64,000 nucleotides of DNA from Streptomyces sp. NBC_01235 (GTDB lineage Bacteria; Actinomycetota; Actinomycetes; Streptomycetales; Streptomycetaceae): contig NZ_CP108513.1 of NCBI RefSeq assembly GCF_035989285.1, forward strand, positions 10,726,001 through 10,790,000, given 5' to 3'. Of the stretch, positions 41,677-49,981 are shown in pieces. Position 1 is the stretch's first letter. Every line of letters starts with the position of its first letter. The position numbers and the translations under genes are program-made. The notes under the pieces were generated by a model that ran no database searches, was not told the origin of the DNA, and worked only from the letters and a program-made list of their open reading frames with translations.

Positions 41677-42228
41677 TCAGAGCGGCCGGCCGTCGACGGG
41701 GTCGCCGGAGCCGGGCTTGAACGTCGTGCCGAGGTCGTACTGTGCGATCCCGAAAGGTTGAAAATCGGCATCGGCAAGGACGCGGTAGAGGAACTCCGAG
41801 GTGGACATGTCGTACCGGTCCCATGCGCCGCCGTCATCGGACCGCGCAAGGACGGGATAATCGCCCGGCCGCTCGGCATCGATCAGCCAGCAGTACTCGT
41901 CGGCCCATTCGGTGGAGCCCCACTCAACGAGCCCCTTGCCGCCCGGCGCGTAGATCGCATAGGGATCGACGGCGGAGACGTCTCCGAGCTTGCTGTCCTG
42001 GTCGACCGACCGGGAGACCCGCCACTGTGTCAGGAAGTCGAACGAGACGCCCTCGTCGCGCCCCAGAAAGTAGACGGAATCACTGAAGACGCCGCCGCCG
42101 AACACCTCGTAGAGCTCCTTGTAGTCCGCCGGCAGCGGAACCCCCAGCTCTGCCTCGATCGCCGCCCAGTCGACGGAGATCCCGAGTGGCTCCCACCCGG
42201 TCAGTTCGATCACTCGCTGAACCCACAT
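41677..42228 (-). CDS. SMI1/KNR4 (SUKH) family protein
   Basis: 183 residues from ATG 42228. SUKH fold: VDWAAIEAELGVPLPADYKELYEVFGGG at the start, then FDFLTQWRVSRSVD, a PYAIYAPGGKGLVEWGS block and YDMSTSEFLYRVLAD at the end. Members commonly serve as immunity proteins against secreted toxins. No toxin gene is adjacent. It is a different subfamily from the SUKH gene at 12.5-13.0 kb. Confidence 0.8.
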   Translation of the reverse strand: MWVQRVIELTGWEPLGISVDWAAIEAELGVPLPADYKELYEVFGGGVFSDSVYFLGRDEGVSFDFLTQWRVSRSVDQDSKLGDVSAVDPYAIYAPGGKGLVEWGSTEWADEYCWLIDAERPGDYPVLARSDDGGAWDRYDMSTSEFLYRVLADADFQPFGIAQYDLGTTFKPGSGDPVDGRPL

Positions 42229-42299
42229 ACAACAATCTTCTAGCACCGGTTTTCGTTCCGGTGTGCCTCAACCCCCTCGTCTCTCACGTCAAGATCGGC

Positions 42300-42460
42300 A
42301 GCTGTCGCACTCAGCCGACTCGGCGGGTTCCTCAGCCGGGTTCGTGCGCTGGCGAGGCGACAGGAGTCAGTGCCGGTCTCGATGATGGTGCCGTTGAAGG
42401 TGAGGCGGTCGACGATGGCCGCGCAGAGCCGGGGGTCGGTGAAAGTCTTGGTCCAGCCAT
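42300..42460 (-). pseudogene. IstB-like ATPase, C-terminal fragment (IS21)
   Basis: The minus strand reads [20 protein letters not shown] followed by ETGTDS, the very conserved end of IstB helper ATPases of IS21 elements. Nothing else of the element remains. It is fused in frame to the phosphoketolase fragment upstream, so an IS21-mediated deletion probably removed the phosphoketolase end. Confidence 0.6.
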
Positions 42461-42464
42461 CTGG

Positions 42465-42975
42465 GGCCGGCACTTGTTCCCTCACAAGGGTTGCCGCTGC
42501 CACGTCCCCGGCGTAGGCGAGCACCACGTCCGGTTCCCGGGTGCCGCTCTCCTTGCCCGCCCAGTCCCAGATCCCGGCGCCGCGCGCGCAGTGGACGCGG
42601 GCCTGTTCCATGCTGAGCCAGTCGTAGCAGGGCTGCTTGCCGGCCACGATCACGTTCACGTAGTCCTTGCTGCGCAGCGCGTGATCGGCCACCGACAGCA
42701 GGGTGTCGTCGTCCGGCGGCAGGTAGACCCGTACGGCCTCGGAGCTCTTGTTCAGGATGTGGTCGACGGAGCCGGGGTCCTGGTGGGAGAAGCCGTTGTG
42801 GTCCTGCCGCCATGCATGCGAGGTCAGCAGGTAGTTGAGGGAGGCGATGGGGGCCGCCACGGCAGTCGGCGGGTGGTGCGCAGCCATTTGATGTGCTGGT
42901 TGACCCTCGAGTCGACGATGTGCACGAACGCCTCGTGGCAGGAGAACAGTCCGTGCCGGCCGGTGCCGGTTTCCC
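42465..42975 (-). pseudogene. Phosphoketolase (XFP), internal fragment
   Basis: The minus strand reads [19 protein letters not shown], then after a one-base slip near 42860 continues [56 protein letters not shown] and [12 protein letters not shown]. These are middle-domain blocks of ThDP-dependent phosphoketolase (about 800 residues when whole). Both ends are missing. Phosphoketolase genes are usual members of actinobacterial hypoxia islands. Confidence 0.75.
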
Positions 42976-42983
42976 CCGGTCCC

Positions 42984-42999
42984 GGGGCCGAGCGGCCCC
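42984..42999. promoter_or_regulatory. GC-rich palindrome upstream of adhP-like gene
   Basis: GGGGCCG and CGGCCCC form a perfect 7-bp inverted repeat around two bases, about 90 bp before the alcohol dehydrogenase start. Could be an operator half-site pair; base composition makes chance occurrence fairly likely. Confidence 0.25.
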
Positions 43000-43089
43000 A
43001 CCCTCAAGGACGTTCAGGACCTGCCGCACCGCTGGGACGCGTTCGACCCTGGATTCGCACCGCACCGAACAGTTCTCAAGGAGCATGTG

Positions 43090-44100
43090 ATGAAGGCAGC
43101 AGTCGTCCGGTCCTTCGGCGAGCCGCTGGTGATCGAGGAGCGCCCGGATCCGGAGCCCGGCCCGGGTCAGGTCCGCATCCGGCTGGAGGCGTCCGGACTG
43201 TGCCACACCGACATCCACGCCGCGCACGGCGACTGGCCGGTCAAGCCGACCCCGCCGTTCGTTCCCGGCCACGAGGGCGTCGGCATCGTCGAGGCACTCG
43301 GCGACGGAGTGACCCACCTGCAGGTCGGGCAGCGGGTGGCCGTGCCCTGGCTGGGCTGGGCCTGCGGTCGGTGCGAGCACTGCCTGTCCGGCTGGGAGAC
43401 GCTGTGCGAGCAGCAGCACAACACCGGCTACAGCGTGGACGGCGGGTACGCCGAGAAGATGCTCGCCCCCGCCGACTTCGCCACGGTGGTCCCCGACGGT
43501 ATCGACCCTCGCGACGCCGCCCCGCTGACCTGCGCCGGCGTGACCACATACAAGGCGCTGAAGGTCGCCGGCGTCCGGCCGACCCAGCTGGTGGCGATCT
43601 CCGGCGTCGGTGGGCTCGGGCACCTGGCGGTGCAGTACGCGAAGATCGCCGGCGCCACCGTCGCGGCGATCGACGTCACCGACGAGAAGCTCGAGCTCGC
43701 TCGCGAGCTCGGTGCGGACATCCTCATCGACGCCCGTAAGGAGGACCCGGCCGAGGTGCTCAAGCAGCACGGCGGAGCCCATGCGGCGATCGCGCTGGCC
43801 GTCAACGAGCAGGCTTTCGCCTCCGTCTACGGCGGTCTGCGGCGCAGCGGCAAACTCGTCATGGTCGCCCTGCCGGCCGGCGGAACGATCCAGGTGCCGA
43901 TTTTCGACACCGTCCTGAACGGCACCTCGGTCATCGGCTCGATCGTCGGCACCCGCCAGGACCTGGACGAGGTGTTCCAGCTGCACGCCGCCGGACGCAC
44001 CAAGGTCATCTACGAGACCCGTCCGCTGGAGACGGTCAACGAGTCCATCGCCGAGGTCCTGAGCGGGCAGATCAAGGCACGCATCGTCTTCGAGATGTGA
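43090..44100 (+). CDS. AdhP-like zinc alcohol dehydrogenase
   Basis: 336 residues from ATG 43090 (GTG 43087 possible) after AAGGAG. Zinc-dependent medium-chain dehydrogenase: catalytic zinc GLCHTDIHAAHGDW and PGHEGVGIVEALG, structural zinc four-Cys lobe in WACGRCEHCLSGWETLCEQQ, and NAD motif SGVGGLGHLAVQYAKIAG. It is close in pattern to AdhP ethanol dehydrogenases. It would recycle NADH by reducing acetaldehyde, or oxidise alcohols. A cupin gene follows 110 bp downstream in the same direction. Confidence 0.9.
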   Translation: MKAAVVRSFGEPLVIEERPDPEPGPGQVRIRLEASGLCHTDIHAAHGDWPVKPTPPFVPGHEGVGIVEALGDGVTHLQVGQRVAVPWLGWACGRCEHCLSGWETLCEQQHNTGYSVDGGYAEKMLAPADFATVVPDGIDPRDAAPLTCAGVTTYKALKVAGVRPTQLVAISGVGGLGHLAVQYAKIAGATVAAIDVTDEKLELARELGADILIDARKEDPAEVLKQHGGAHAAIALAVNEQAFASVYGGLRRSGKLVMVALPAGGTIQVPIFDTVLNGTSVIGSIVGTRQDLDEVFQLHAAGRTKVIYETRPLETVNESIAEVLSGQIKARIVFEM

Positions 44101-44211
44101 CCCGCCGGAGCCTTGCCACCACCACCGCCGGCGCCGTAGCGGCGTCCGCCAGGGACTACCCGCACGGCGCGCCGGCGGTCGACCGTCGCATCCCCCCGGA
44201 GACTGGAAACC

Positions 44212-44544
44212 ATGCAGAAGCTCTCACTCGACGCACTGGCCCGCGAGCACCTGGAACGCGCCACCGCCGCCTCCACCGGCCGCAGCGCCGCCACCGTCTA
44301 CGGCGGCCACGAACACGTCCTGCGCCAGACCGTCCTCGCGCTGACCGCCGACACCGCCCTCGCCGAGCACGAGAGCCCCGGCGAGGCGACCCTGCTGGTG
44401 CTGCGCGGACGCGTGAGGCTCACCAGCGGCGACACCTCCTGGGAGGGCCGGACCGGCGACCTGATCACCATCCCCGAAGCCCGCCACAGTCTGCAGGCCA
44501 TTGAAGACGCGGCAGTACTGCTCACCGTCGCCAAACACGCCTGA
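44212..44544 (+). CDS. Small cupin-domain protein
   Basis: 110 residues from ATG 44212. Single cupin barrel: LAEHESPGEATLLVLRGRVRL, then GDLITIPEARHSLQA. The metal-binding His/Glu set is only partly evident (His in EHES and RHSL). Such small cupins are often found in actinobacterial hypoxia clusters and may bind a metal or a small ligand; activity unknown. Confidence 0.75.
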   Translation: MQKLSLDALAREHLERATAASTGRSAATVYGGHEHVLRQTVLALTADTALAEHESPGEATLLVLRGRVRLTSGDTSWEGRTGDLITIPEARHSLQAIEDAAVLLTVAKHA

Positions 44545-44964
44545 CACCGCACCGCCGACAACGCCCCCGTGCCACTCATCGGGAGGCTGGGCCCCCGGGC
44601 TCGGCAGCGGTCGAGTGTGCCGAAGCATGACGCGGCCGATCCGCCGCGTCCGCGTCCGCGACCACGGCCCCGGCTCGCTCGACCGAGGTTCGCTCGGCCA
44701 CGGCCCACGGACTGTGGGCAGTTCGGCCCTCGGCTCAGGGACGCTCGGCCCCTGCCACCGCTGCGGTCAGGGAGGGAAGCTGAAGAAACACCAGGGGGCC
44801 GGCTCCCCGGGACGGTCCGAAGGGATGACAACGGCCACCACGGCCGAGCGGGCCCGTGCGTTCCGGCCCCCAGGTGCCCCATAGCAGGCCCGCCGCGCCT
44901 CGCACTCTCCGTCGGGCGATCCGGCCGCAGCACTTCGTCGCATTCCGCTCGTGGACGGCGGACG
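44545..44964. other. GC-rich intergenic region
   Basis: No convincing gene. It holds a GGGAC-N4-GGCCC motif at 44738-44751 (see separate entry) and stretches of CGGCTCG-type imperfect repeats. It must contain the CBS-BON gene promoter. Confidence 0.35.
44738..44751. promoter_or_regulatory. Possible DosR/OsdR-type box
   Basis: GGGACGCTCGGCCC, about 215 bp upstream of the CBS-BON gene. The same GGGAC-N4-GGCCC pattern occurs at 48744-48757 before the FAD-linked dehydrogenase gene. Pattern is reminiscent of DosR-family boxes (GGGAC...). Recognition inferred from position in a hypoxia-like island. Confidence 0.35.
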
Positions 44965-45640
44965 ATGAAGGAAGTGCGCGTGATGACTCGCATCGTCGCT
45001 GAAGTGATGACCAGCGAGGTCGTCGAAGCCCGCCGGGAGACACCGTTGGAGGACGTGGCAGGCTGCTGGACCAGCACCGGATCAGCGGGCTGCCCGTGGT
45101 CGACCACGACGACAAGGCCCTGGGTGTGGTCTCCGAGACCGACCTGATCCGCCGCCAGGCTGCCCAGTCCATCGACCGCCCTGTGCCGCGGTTCCGCGTG
45201 CCCGCGCTGCGCCGCGCCGCCCGTCGCACTGCCGTCGCCCGGGCCACCACCGCCGAGGACCTGATGACGTCGCCCGCTGTCACGGTGCACCCCGAACAGT
45301 GGGTCGCAGATGCCGCGCGTGTCATGGAACGCCACGGCGTCCAACGCCTCCGGGTCGTGGACGAGGAGGACCGGCTGATCGGCACCGCCACCCGCCGCGA
45401 CTTGCTGCGCGTCTTCCTGCGCACCGACGAGGAGTTCCGCCGGGAAGTCATCGCTGACGTGTTCAGCCGCGCCATGTGCCTGCCGCCCCGACGCCGTGAC
45501 CGCCTCCGTCCAGGACGGCATGGTCACGCTGGAAGGGCGCCTGGAGCGCCGCAGCGACGTCCTACGACACGCCGCTGTACGGCCAGGCAGGTCGGCCCCG
45601 GCGGTCACCGCTCCCGCGGAGTTGACCAGGGCCTCGCGAC
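44965..45640 (+). pseudogene. CBS-domain / BON-domain protein, two frameshifts
   Basis: From ATG 44965: VAEVMTSEVVEARRETPLED, then one base is missing near 45058. It continues RISGLPVVDHDDKALGVVSE and TDLIRR, and a full second CBS unit follows (EDLMTSPAVTVHPEQWVADA, then RLRVVDEEDRLIGTATRRDL). Another slip near 45485 precedes a BON-like end (VTASVQDGMVTLEGRLERRS). CBS-BON proteins are hypoxia-regulated hypothetical proteins in actinobacteria. Either a pseudogene or a real gene with indel errors. Confidence 0.7.
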
Positions 45641-45669
45641 CGCATCGTTGCCGCTGCTGTGCCGGTGCT

Positions 45670-47223
45670 TCAGAAGAGCGCGGGCACCACGGCCTCGATG
45701 AGATGCGGTCCCGGCTCGGTCAGGGCCTTGCTCAGCTGGGCTGTGAAGTCCTCGGCGGTGGCGGCGCGCGATGCCGGTACGCCCATGCCGTGGGCGAGCG
45801 CGACGAAGTCGAGGCCGGGCCGGGTCAGGTCGAGCAGGTCGCGCCGCGCGGGGCCGTCCGCGGGCGTGCCGAGGCGCTGGGACTCCATGGTGAGGATGGC
45901 GTACGAACCGTTGGCGAAGATCACGGTGGTGATGTCGAGCCCCTCGCGTGCGTGGGTCCACAGCGCGGAGAGGGTGTACATGGCGCTGCCGTCGGCCTCC
46001 AGGCACAGCACGGGCCGGTCCGGGCAGGCGAGCGCGGCGCCGGCGGCGAGGGGCAGGCCCTGGCCGATGGCACCGCCGGTGAGGGTCAGCCAGTCGTGGC
46101 GGGGCGCTCCTGCGGTGGCCCCGGGGAGCCAGAGGCCGGAGGTGTTGGCCTCGTCCACCACGATCGCGCCCTCGGGCAGTAGCGCGCCCACGGCCGCCGC
46201 GGCGGTCTCGGCGGTCAGTGCGCCGGTCGGCGGCGCCGGTCGTCCTGGGGCCTGGAGCGGCGGGGGCGTGTCCCGAGCGACGGTGTCGGCCAGGAGGCCA
46301 AGAGCCACCGGAACGTCGTCGGCGGACGTGGCGAGGGTGTGGACCTGGCTGCCGTCGGGTGCCAGCAGACCGGGCAGACCGGGGTGGGCGAAGAACGACA
46401 CGGGTGCGGGGGCGCCTGCCAGCACCAGGTGACGTACGCCGTCGAGTTGGGCCATCGCCCCCTCGGCGAGGTAGCCGAGCCGCTCCACCGCGGGCAGGCC
46501 CGCGCCGCGTTCCAGACGGGCGGGGAAGGTCTCGCACAGCAGACGGGCCCCCGTCGCGGCGGCGATCCGGCCGGCTGCGCGCAACGCGGGTTCGCGGGTG
46601 GCGGGGCCGCCGAGGAGGATCGCGGCCGGCTCGCCGGAGCGCAGGGCGGCGGCCACCGCGGCGACGGTCTCCTCGGGTACGGTCGCGGGCGGCCGGGGCG
46701 CGACCGGCGGCGCGGGACGGGCACCGTCCGACCAGGACACGTCGGCGGGCAGGATCAGCGTGGCCACCTGTCCTGGAGCGCCGGTGGCGGCGGCCACCGC
46801 CTCGGCCACGTCGCCGCCCACCGTTGCGGGGTCGTCGCAGCGGCGCACCCAGCCGGAGACGGTGCGGGCCAGCGCGTCGACGTCCGACTCCAGCGGGGCG
46901 TCGTACTTCTTGTGGAAGGTCGCGTGGTCGCCGACGAGGTTCACCAGGGGAGTGGCGGCGCGGCGGGCGTTGTGGAGGTTGGCCAGGCCGTTGCCGAGGC
47001 CGGGGCCCAGGTGCAGCAGTGTGGCGGCAGGGCGACCGGTCATCCGGCCGTAGCCGTCGGCCGCGCTGGTGGCCACGCCCTCGAACAGACACGGCACGGC
47101 CCGCAGTGCGGGCTCGTCGTCGAGGGCGGCGACGAAGTGCAGTTCGGAGGTGCCGGGGTTGGCGAAGCAGACCTCGACCCCGGAGTCCAGGAGGGTGCGG
47201 GCCACAGCATGCGCACCGTTCAC
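45670..47223 (-). CDS. ThDP-dependent acetolactate synthase-like enzyme
   Basis: 517 residues from GTG 47223. Three-domain ThDP fold: N-terminal CFANPGTSELHFVAAL with the catalytic Glu region in PCLFEGVATSAADGYGRM, a central domain with ILLGGPATREPALRAAGRI, and the ThDP motif ADGSAMYTLSALWTHARE followed by FANGSYAIL. Closer in pattern to benzoylformate decarboxylase/acetolactate synthase-like proteins than to true IlvB. It lies 22 bp after the FAD-dehydrogenase gene on the same strand, so the pair may convert 2-hydroxy acid to 2-keto acid and then carboligate or decarboxylate it. Confidence 0.82.
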   Translation of the reverse strand: MNGAHAVARTLLDSGVEVCFANPGTSELHFVAALDDEPALRAVPCLFEGVATSAADGYGRMTGRPAATLLHLGPGLGNGLANLHNARRAATPLVNLVGDHATFHKKYDAPLESDVDALARTVSGWVRRCDDPATVGGDVAEAVAAATGAPGQVATLILPADVSWSDGARPAPPVAPRPPATVPEETVAAVAAALRSGEPAAILLGGPATREPALRAAGRIAAATGARLLCETFPARLERGAGLPAVERLGYLAEGAMAQLDGVRHLVLAGAPAPVSFFAHPGLPGLLAPDGSQVHTLATSADDVPVALGLLADTVARDTPPPLQAPGRPAPPTGALTAETAAAAVGALLPEGAIVVDEANTSGLWLPGATAGAPRHDWLTLTGGAIGQGLPLAAGAALACPDRPVLCLEADGSAMYTLSALWTHAREGLDITTVIFANGSYAILTMESQRLGTPADGPARRDLLDLTRPGLDFVALAHGMGVPASRAATAEDFTAQLSKALTEPGPHLIEAVVPALF

Positions 47224-47245
47224 GACGGTTCCGCCTTTCACACGC

Positions 47246-48619
47246 TCAGTCGAAGAGGACGTCGGGGTTGAGGATGCCGTCGGGGTCGAAGGCGTGCTTG
47301 ATGCGGCGCATCAGCTCCACCTTGGCGGGGTCCTCCAGATCCAGGAAGTACCGCTTCTTGGCCGTGCCGATGCCGTGCTCGCCGGAGATCGCCCCGCCGA
47401 GGGCCGTTCCCGCCCGGAACAGCCGCCGGAGCACGGAGTCTCGCAGGTCCTCGTCGGGCTGGAAGACCGCCAGGTGTACGTTGCCGTCGCCGGCGTGCCC
47501 ACAGCCGGTGATGACCGACCCGCTGTCGCGGGCGATGACGTCCGCCTCGGCGAGCAGTCGGGGCAGTGACGCGCGGGGCACCACGATGTCCACGACCTCG
47601 TCGGCACCGGCGGCCTTCGCGGCCCAGAACGCGCGCTCCCGGGCCTCGATCAGCCGGCGGGCGGCGGCCGCGGGCAGCACGTAGACGTCGGCCGCGCCCA
47701 GCGTGAGCAACTGCTCGCCGAGCCCTTCCACATCGGCTTCGAGCCGCTCGGCGGACCGCTCTTCGAGGACCACGACCAGATAGCCGAGCGAGGTGCGGCG
47801 GACCTGTTCGGGGATGCCGAGCGCGAGATCCCGCTCGGCGGTCGTCGCAGCCATCGTGAGCATGTCGACGTATTCCAGGGCCAGCGGGTCCAGGCCCCCG
47901 GCCAGCAGCCGCGGCACGGCCTGCGAGATCTCCCCGGCTGTGGCGAACGGCGCCAGCACCGTCGCGCTGTGCCCGGCGCGGGGCTTCAGGCGCAGGACGG
48001 CCTCGGTGACCAGGGCCAGCGTGCCCTCGGAGCCCACGAGCAGCTGGGTCAGGTCGTAGCCGGTGCTGGTCTTGACGAACTTCCCGCCGCTGCGCACGAT
48101 CTCGCCGGAAGCCAGGACGGCCTCGACGCCGAGCACGTGGTGCCGGGTGACGCCATGTCTGACGGCATGCATGCCACCGGCGTTGGTGGCGATGGTGCCG
48201 CCGACCGAGGCACTCTGCCCACCCGGGCGCACCGGGTAGCACAGCCCCGACGAAGCTGTCTGCCGGTCGAGTTCGGCCAGGGTGACGCCGGGCTGGACCA
48301 CGGCGACATGGTTGGCGGTGTCGATCTCCAGGACACGGTCCATCCGCTCGAACGACAAGACGATCCCGTCGGCATGAGGCACGCAAGCCCCGCAGAGGCC
48401 GGTTCCAGATCCCCGGGCGGTCACCGGGATCCGCTGCGCCGCGGCGACCGCCACGACCCCCGACACCTCGGCCGCCGTCGCGGGGCGCACGACATACGCC
48501 GGCGCCCGCGCGACGGCGGTGAGCGACTCGTCGTGGCCGTACTCCGCCGGAACACTCCCCTCCGTCAGCACGTGTTCCGGCCCCACCACCTCGGCCAGGA
48601 GCGATCCGGTGTCCGTCAT
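47246..48619 (-). CDS. FAD-linked D-lactate/glycolate dehydrogenase (GlcD-like)
   Basis: 457 residues from ATG 48619. FAD-binding PCMH domain: VVRPATAAEVSGVVAVAAAQ, VTARGSGTGLCGACVPHADG, TIATNAGGMHAVRHGVTRHH, VGSEGTLALVTEAVLRL. The C-terminal cap ends GCGHAGDGNVHLAVFQP, GGAISGEHGIGTAKKRYFL and FDPDGILNPDVLFD, all hallmarks of GlcD/D-lactate dehydrogenases with the catalytic His. Probably oxidises D-lactate or glycolate to the keto acid. It heads an operon with the ThDP enzyme gene, with a dyad upstream. Confidence 0.9.
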   Translation of the reverse strand: MTDTGSLLAEVVGPEHVLTEGSVPAEYGHDESLTAVARAPAYVVRPATAAEVSGVVAVAAAQRIPVTARGSGTGLCGACVPHADGIVLSFERMDRVLEIDTANHVAVVQPGVTLAELDRQTASSGLCYPVRPGGQSASVGGTIATNAGGMHAVRHGVTRHHVLGVEAVLASGEIVRSGGKFVKTSTGYDLTQLLVGSEGTLALVTEAVLRLKPRAGHSATVLAPFATAGEISQAVPRLLAGGLDPLALEYVDMLTMAATTAERDLALGIPEQVRRTSLGYLVVVLEERSAERLEADVEGLGEQLLTLGAADVYVLPAAAARRLIEARERAFWAAKAAGADEVVDIVVPRASLPRLLAEADVIARDSGSVITGCGHAGDGNVHLAVFQPDEDLRDSVLRRLFRAGTALGGAISGEHGIGTAKKRYFLDLEDPAKVELMRRIKHAFDPDGILNPDVLFD

Positions 48620-48722
48620 GATCCGAATCCCCTCGTCGACGAGCTTCCACACCGGATGCCCGCACACGCGCGGGCCGGTGTCGCGCCCACCATGATGGGG
48701 TCGCGGCCACGGAGGGCGGATC

Positions 48723-48757
48723 GGCCCAACAGTCCCTGACACAGGGACAGTTGGCCC
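48723..48757. promoter_or_regulatory. Dyad of two GGGAC-type sites before the glcD-like gene
   Basis: Two 16-base arms (48723-48738 and 48742-48757) form an imperfect inverted repeat, each reading GGGACnGTTGGsCC on its own strand, about 105 bp upstream of the minus-strand glcD-like start. The motif recurs once at 44738-44751. Likely a binding site for a NarL/DosR-type dimer; the broken regulator gene at 40.8-41.5 kb is the obvious candidate. Inference. Confidence 0.45.
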
Positions 48758-48759
48758 TA

Positions 48760-49808
48760 TCGGCCCGCGAGGAGATGTCGACGGCGCCCGCTGAGCCGAC
48801 CAGCACGCTCCAACTGCCGCACGGGCCAGGGCGGCCGGTCGAGGACGTGGAGGTGCGCGGACAGCGGACGCGCGCTTGACAGCAGCGACGCCGCCCGATC
48901 GGTCGGCGAGGGCATTGGTAGTGGTGTCCGGCCTCTCCTCGCGGTCGGGCCCAGGGCGGAGGCGATGTGCAGGGTTCTCGTGGCAACATACCGCCGCCCC
49001 TGCGTCGTCCGGCTCCAGGCCGGTACGGAAGTGCACCGCACTGCCTCTCCTGGAAGTGCGGGATGTCCGCCGGGTGGTGTGTGTCAGGCGCGGGCGCCGC
49101 TATCCGTACTTTCCGCGCCGACGGTTCTCGCAGCCGGTGGGCGGGGTGCGTACGGCGAGAAGGGCGAGGCCGTCGTGACCGTCGCTGGGGTTTTGCCTGA
49201 GCGGCTTGGCATGGAGTAATGGCAGCCACTGCGAGGGGAGGGCCGCCTCAGGGCGAAAGACGTCACCATGCCGAGCCGCCACACATGAGGCCATGCCCTT
49301 TCGGTCGTTGGGCCGCCCGTCTGACGGCGCTCGGTCACGATCTCCTCCTCTACAGCCACTTGCGCCCGCAGCCCGCTGCGGATGCTCCCAGGCCCGGCTG
49401 TCAGCGGGCGGAGCTGATCCCGTCTCAGATGACGGCGCTGCACCTGTTCGCGGCGCTCGCCGGCCGGCTCCGGGTGCCGCCGGCCGGCGGTCTGGCGGAA
49501 CGGGTGCGCATGGCCCGGCGTGACGCGCGGTGAACCGGCAGGTTCCCGGCGGGCCCGGTTCTGCGCGAGCCTGTCCCGGATCACGCTCACGGTGTGCCCG
49601 GCACATCGGACGCGGGCTCCCGGAGCTCTCACCGGCGCGGCGGTGTTACCCACTTTCGGGTGACGGCCCGGCCGACCCGCAACGACGTGGTCGGGCGAGG
49701 AAGGGCCCCGGCCAGCGCCCGCAAGGACGCGCGGTGTGGCAGGGCGTCAACATCGTGCACACGCCGCATATATGGAGCGTGCACGGCGGACGTCTGCGGC
49801 CGGCACCA
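48760..49808. other. Long intergenic region, no confident gene
   Basis: About 1 kb of GC-rich sequence between divergent and convergent neighbours. Several frames are open on both strands. The plus frame ending at 49533 (LTALGHDLLLYSHLRPQP, IPSQMTALHLFAALAGRL) has mildly protein-like text, but no start or family match convinced me. Possibly decayed coding DNA. Confidence 0.35.
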
Positions 49809-49845
49809 GCCGGGCTTCCGCAGCCCTGGGCAGCGGAAGCCCGGC
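49809..49845. terminator. 12-bp hairpin, second terminator-like structure
   Basis: GCCGGGCTTCCG (49809-49820) pairs perfectly with its complement at 49834-49845 around 13 bases. It lies downstream of the secreted-protein gene's stronger hairpin, acting perhaps as a back-up terminator. Confidence 0.5.
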
Positions 49846-49918
49846 CGGCGCGGACGCCGTCGGGCGACGTCTGTCCGCCCGTGGCTGCGCAGCACAGGGC
49901 TCCGTGGCCGCGGCGCCG

Positions 49919-49962
49919 GTGCCGGCCCCCTGCCGGGCAGAAGCCCGGCAGGGGGCCGGCAC
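49919..49962. terminator. 20-bp perfect stem terminator hairpin
   Basis: Bases 49919-49938 and 49943-49962 are perfect complements around a four-base AGAA loop, 20 bp after the stop of the minus-strand secreted-protein gene. Very GC-rich stems without a T-run are the usual terminators in Streptomyces. Confidence 0.8.
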
Positions 49963-49981
49963 ACGGCCCGGCGTGCATGGC

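Noticed and set aside
42367..43986. A 539-codon minus-strand ORF across the alcohol dehydrogenase gene
   Set aside because: It is mostly antisense to the clearly real zinc dehydrogenase. Its end only covers the phosphoketolase and IstB fragments in another frame.
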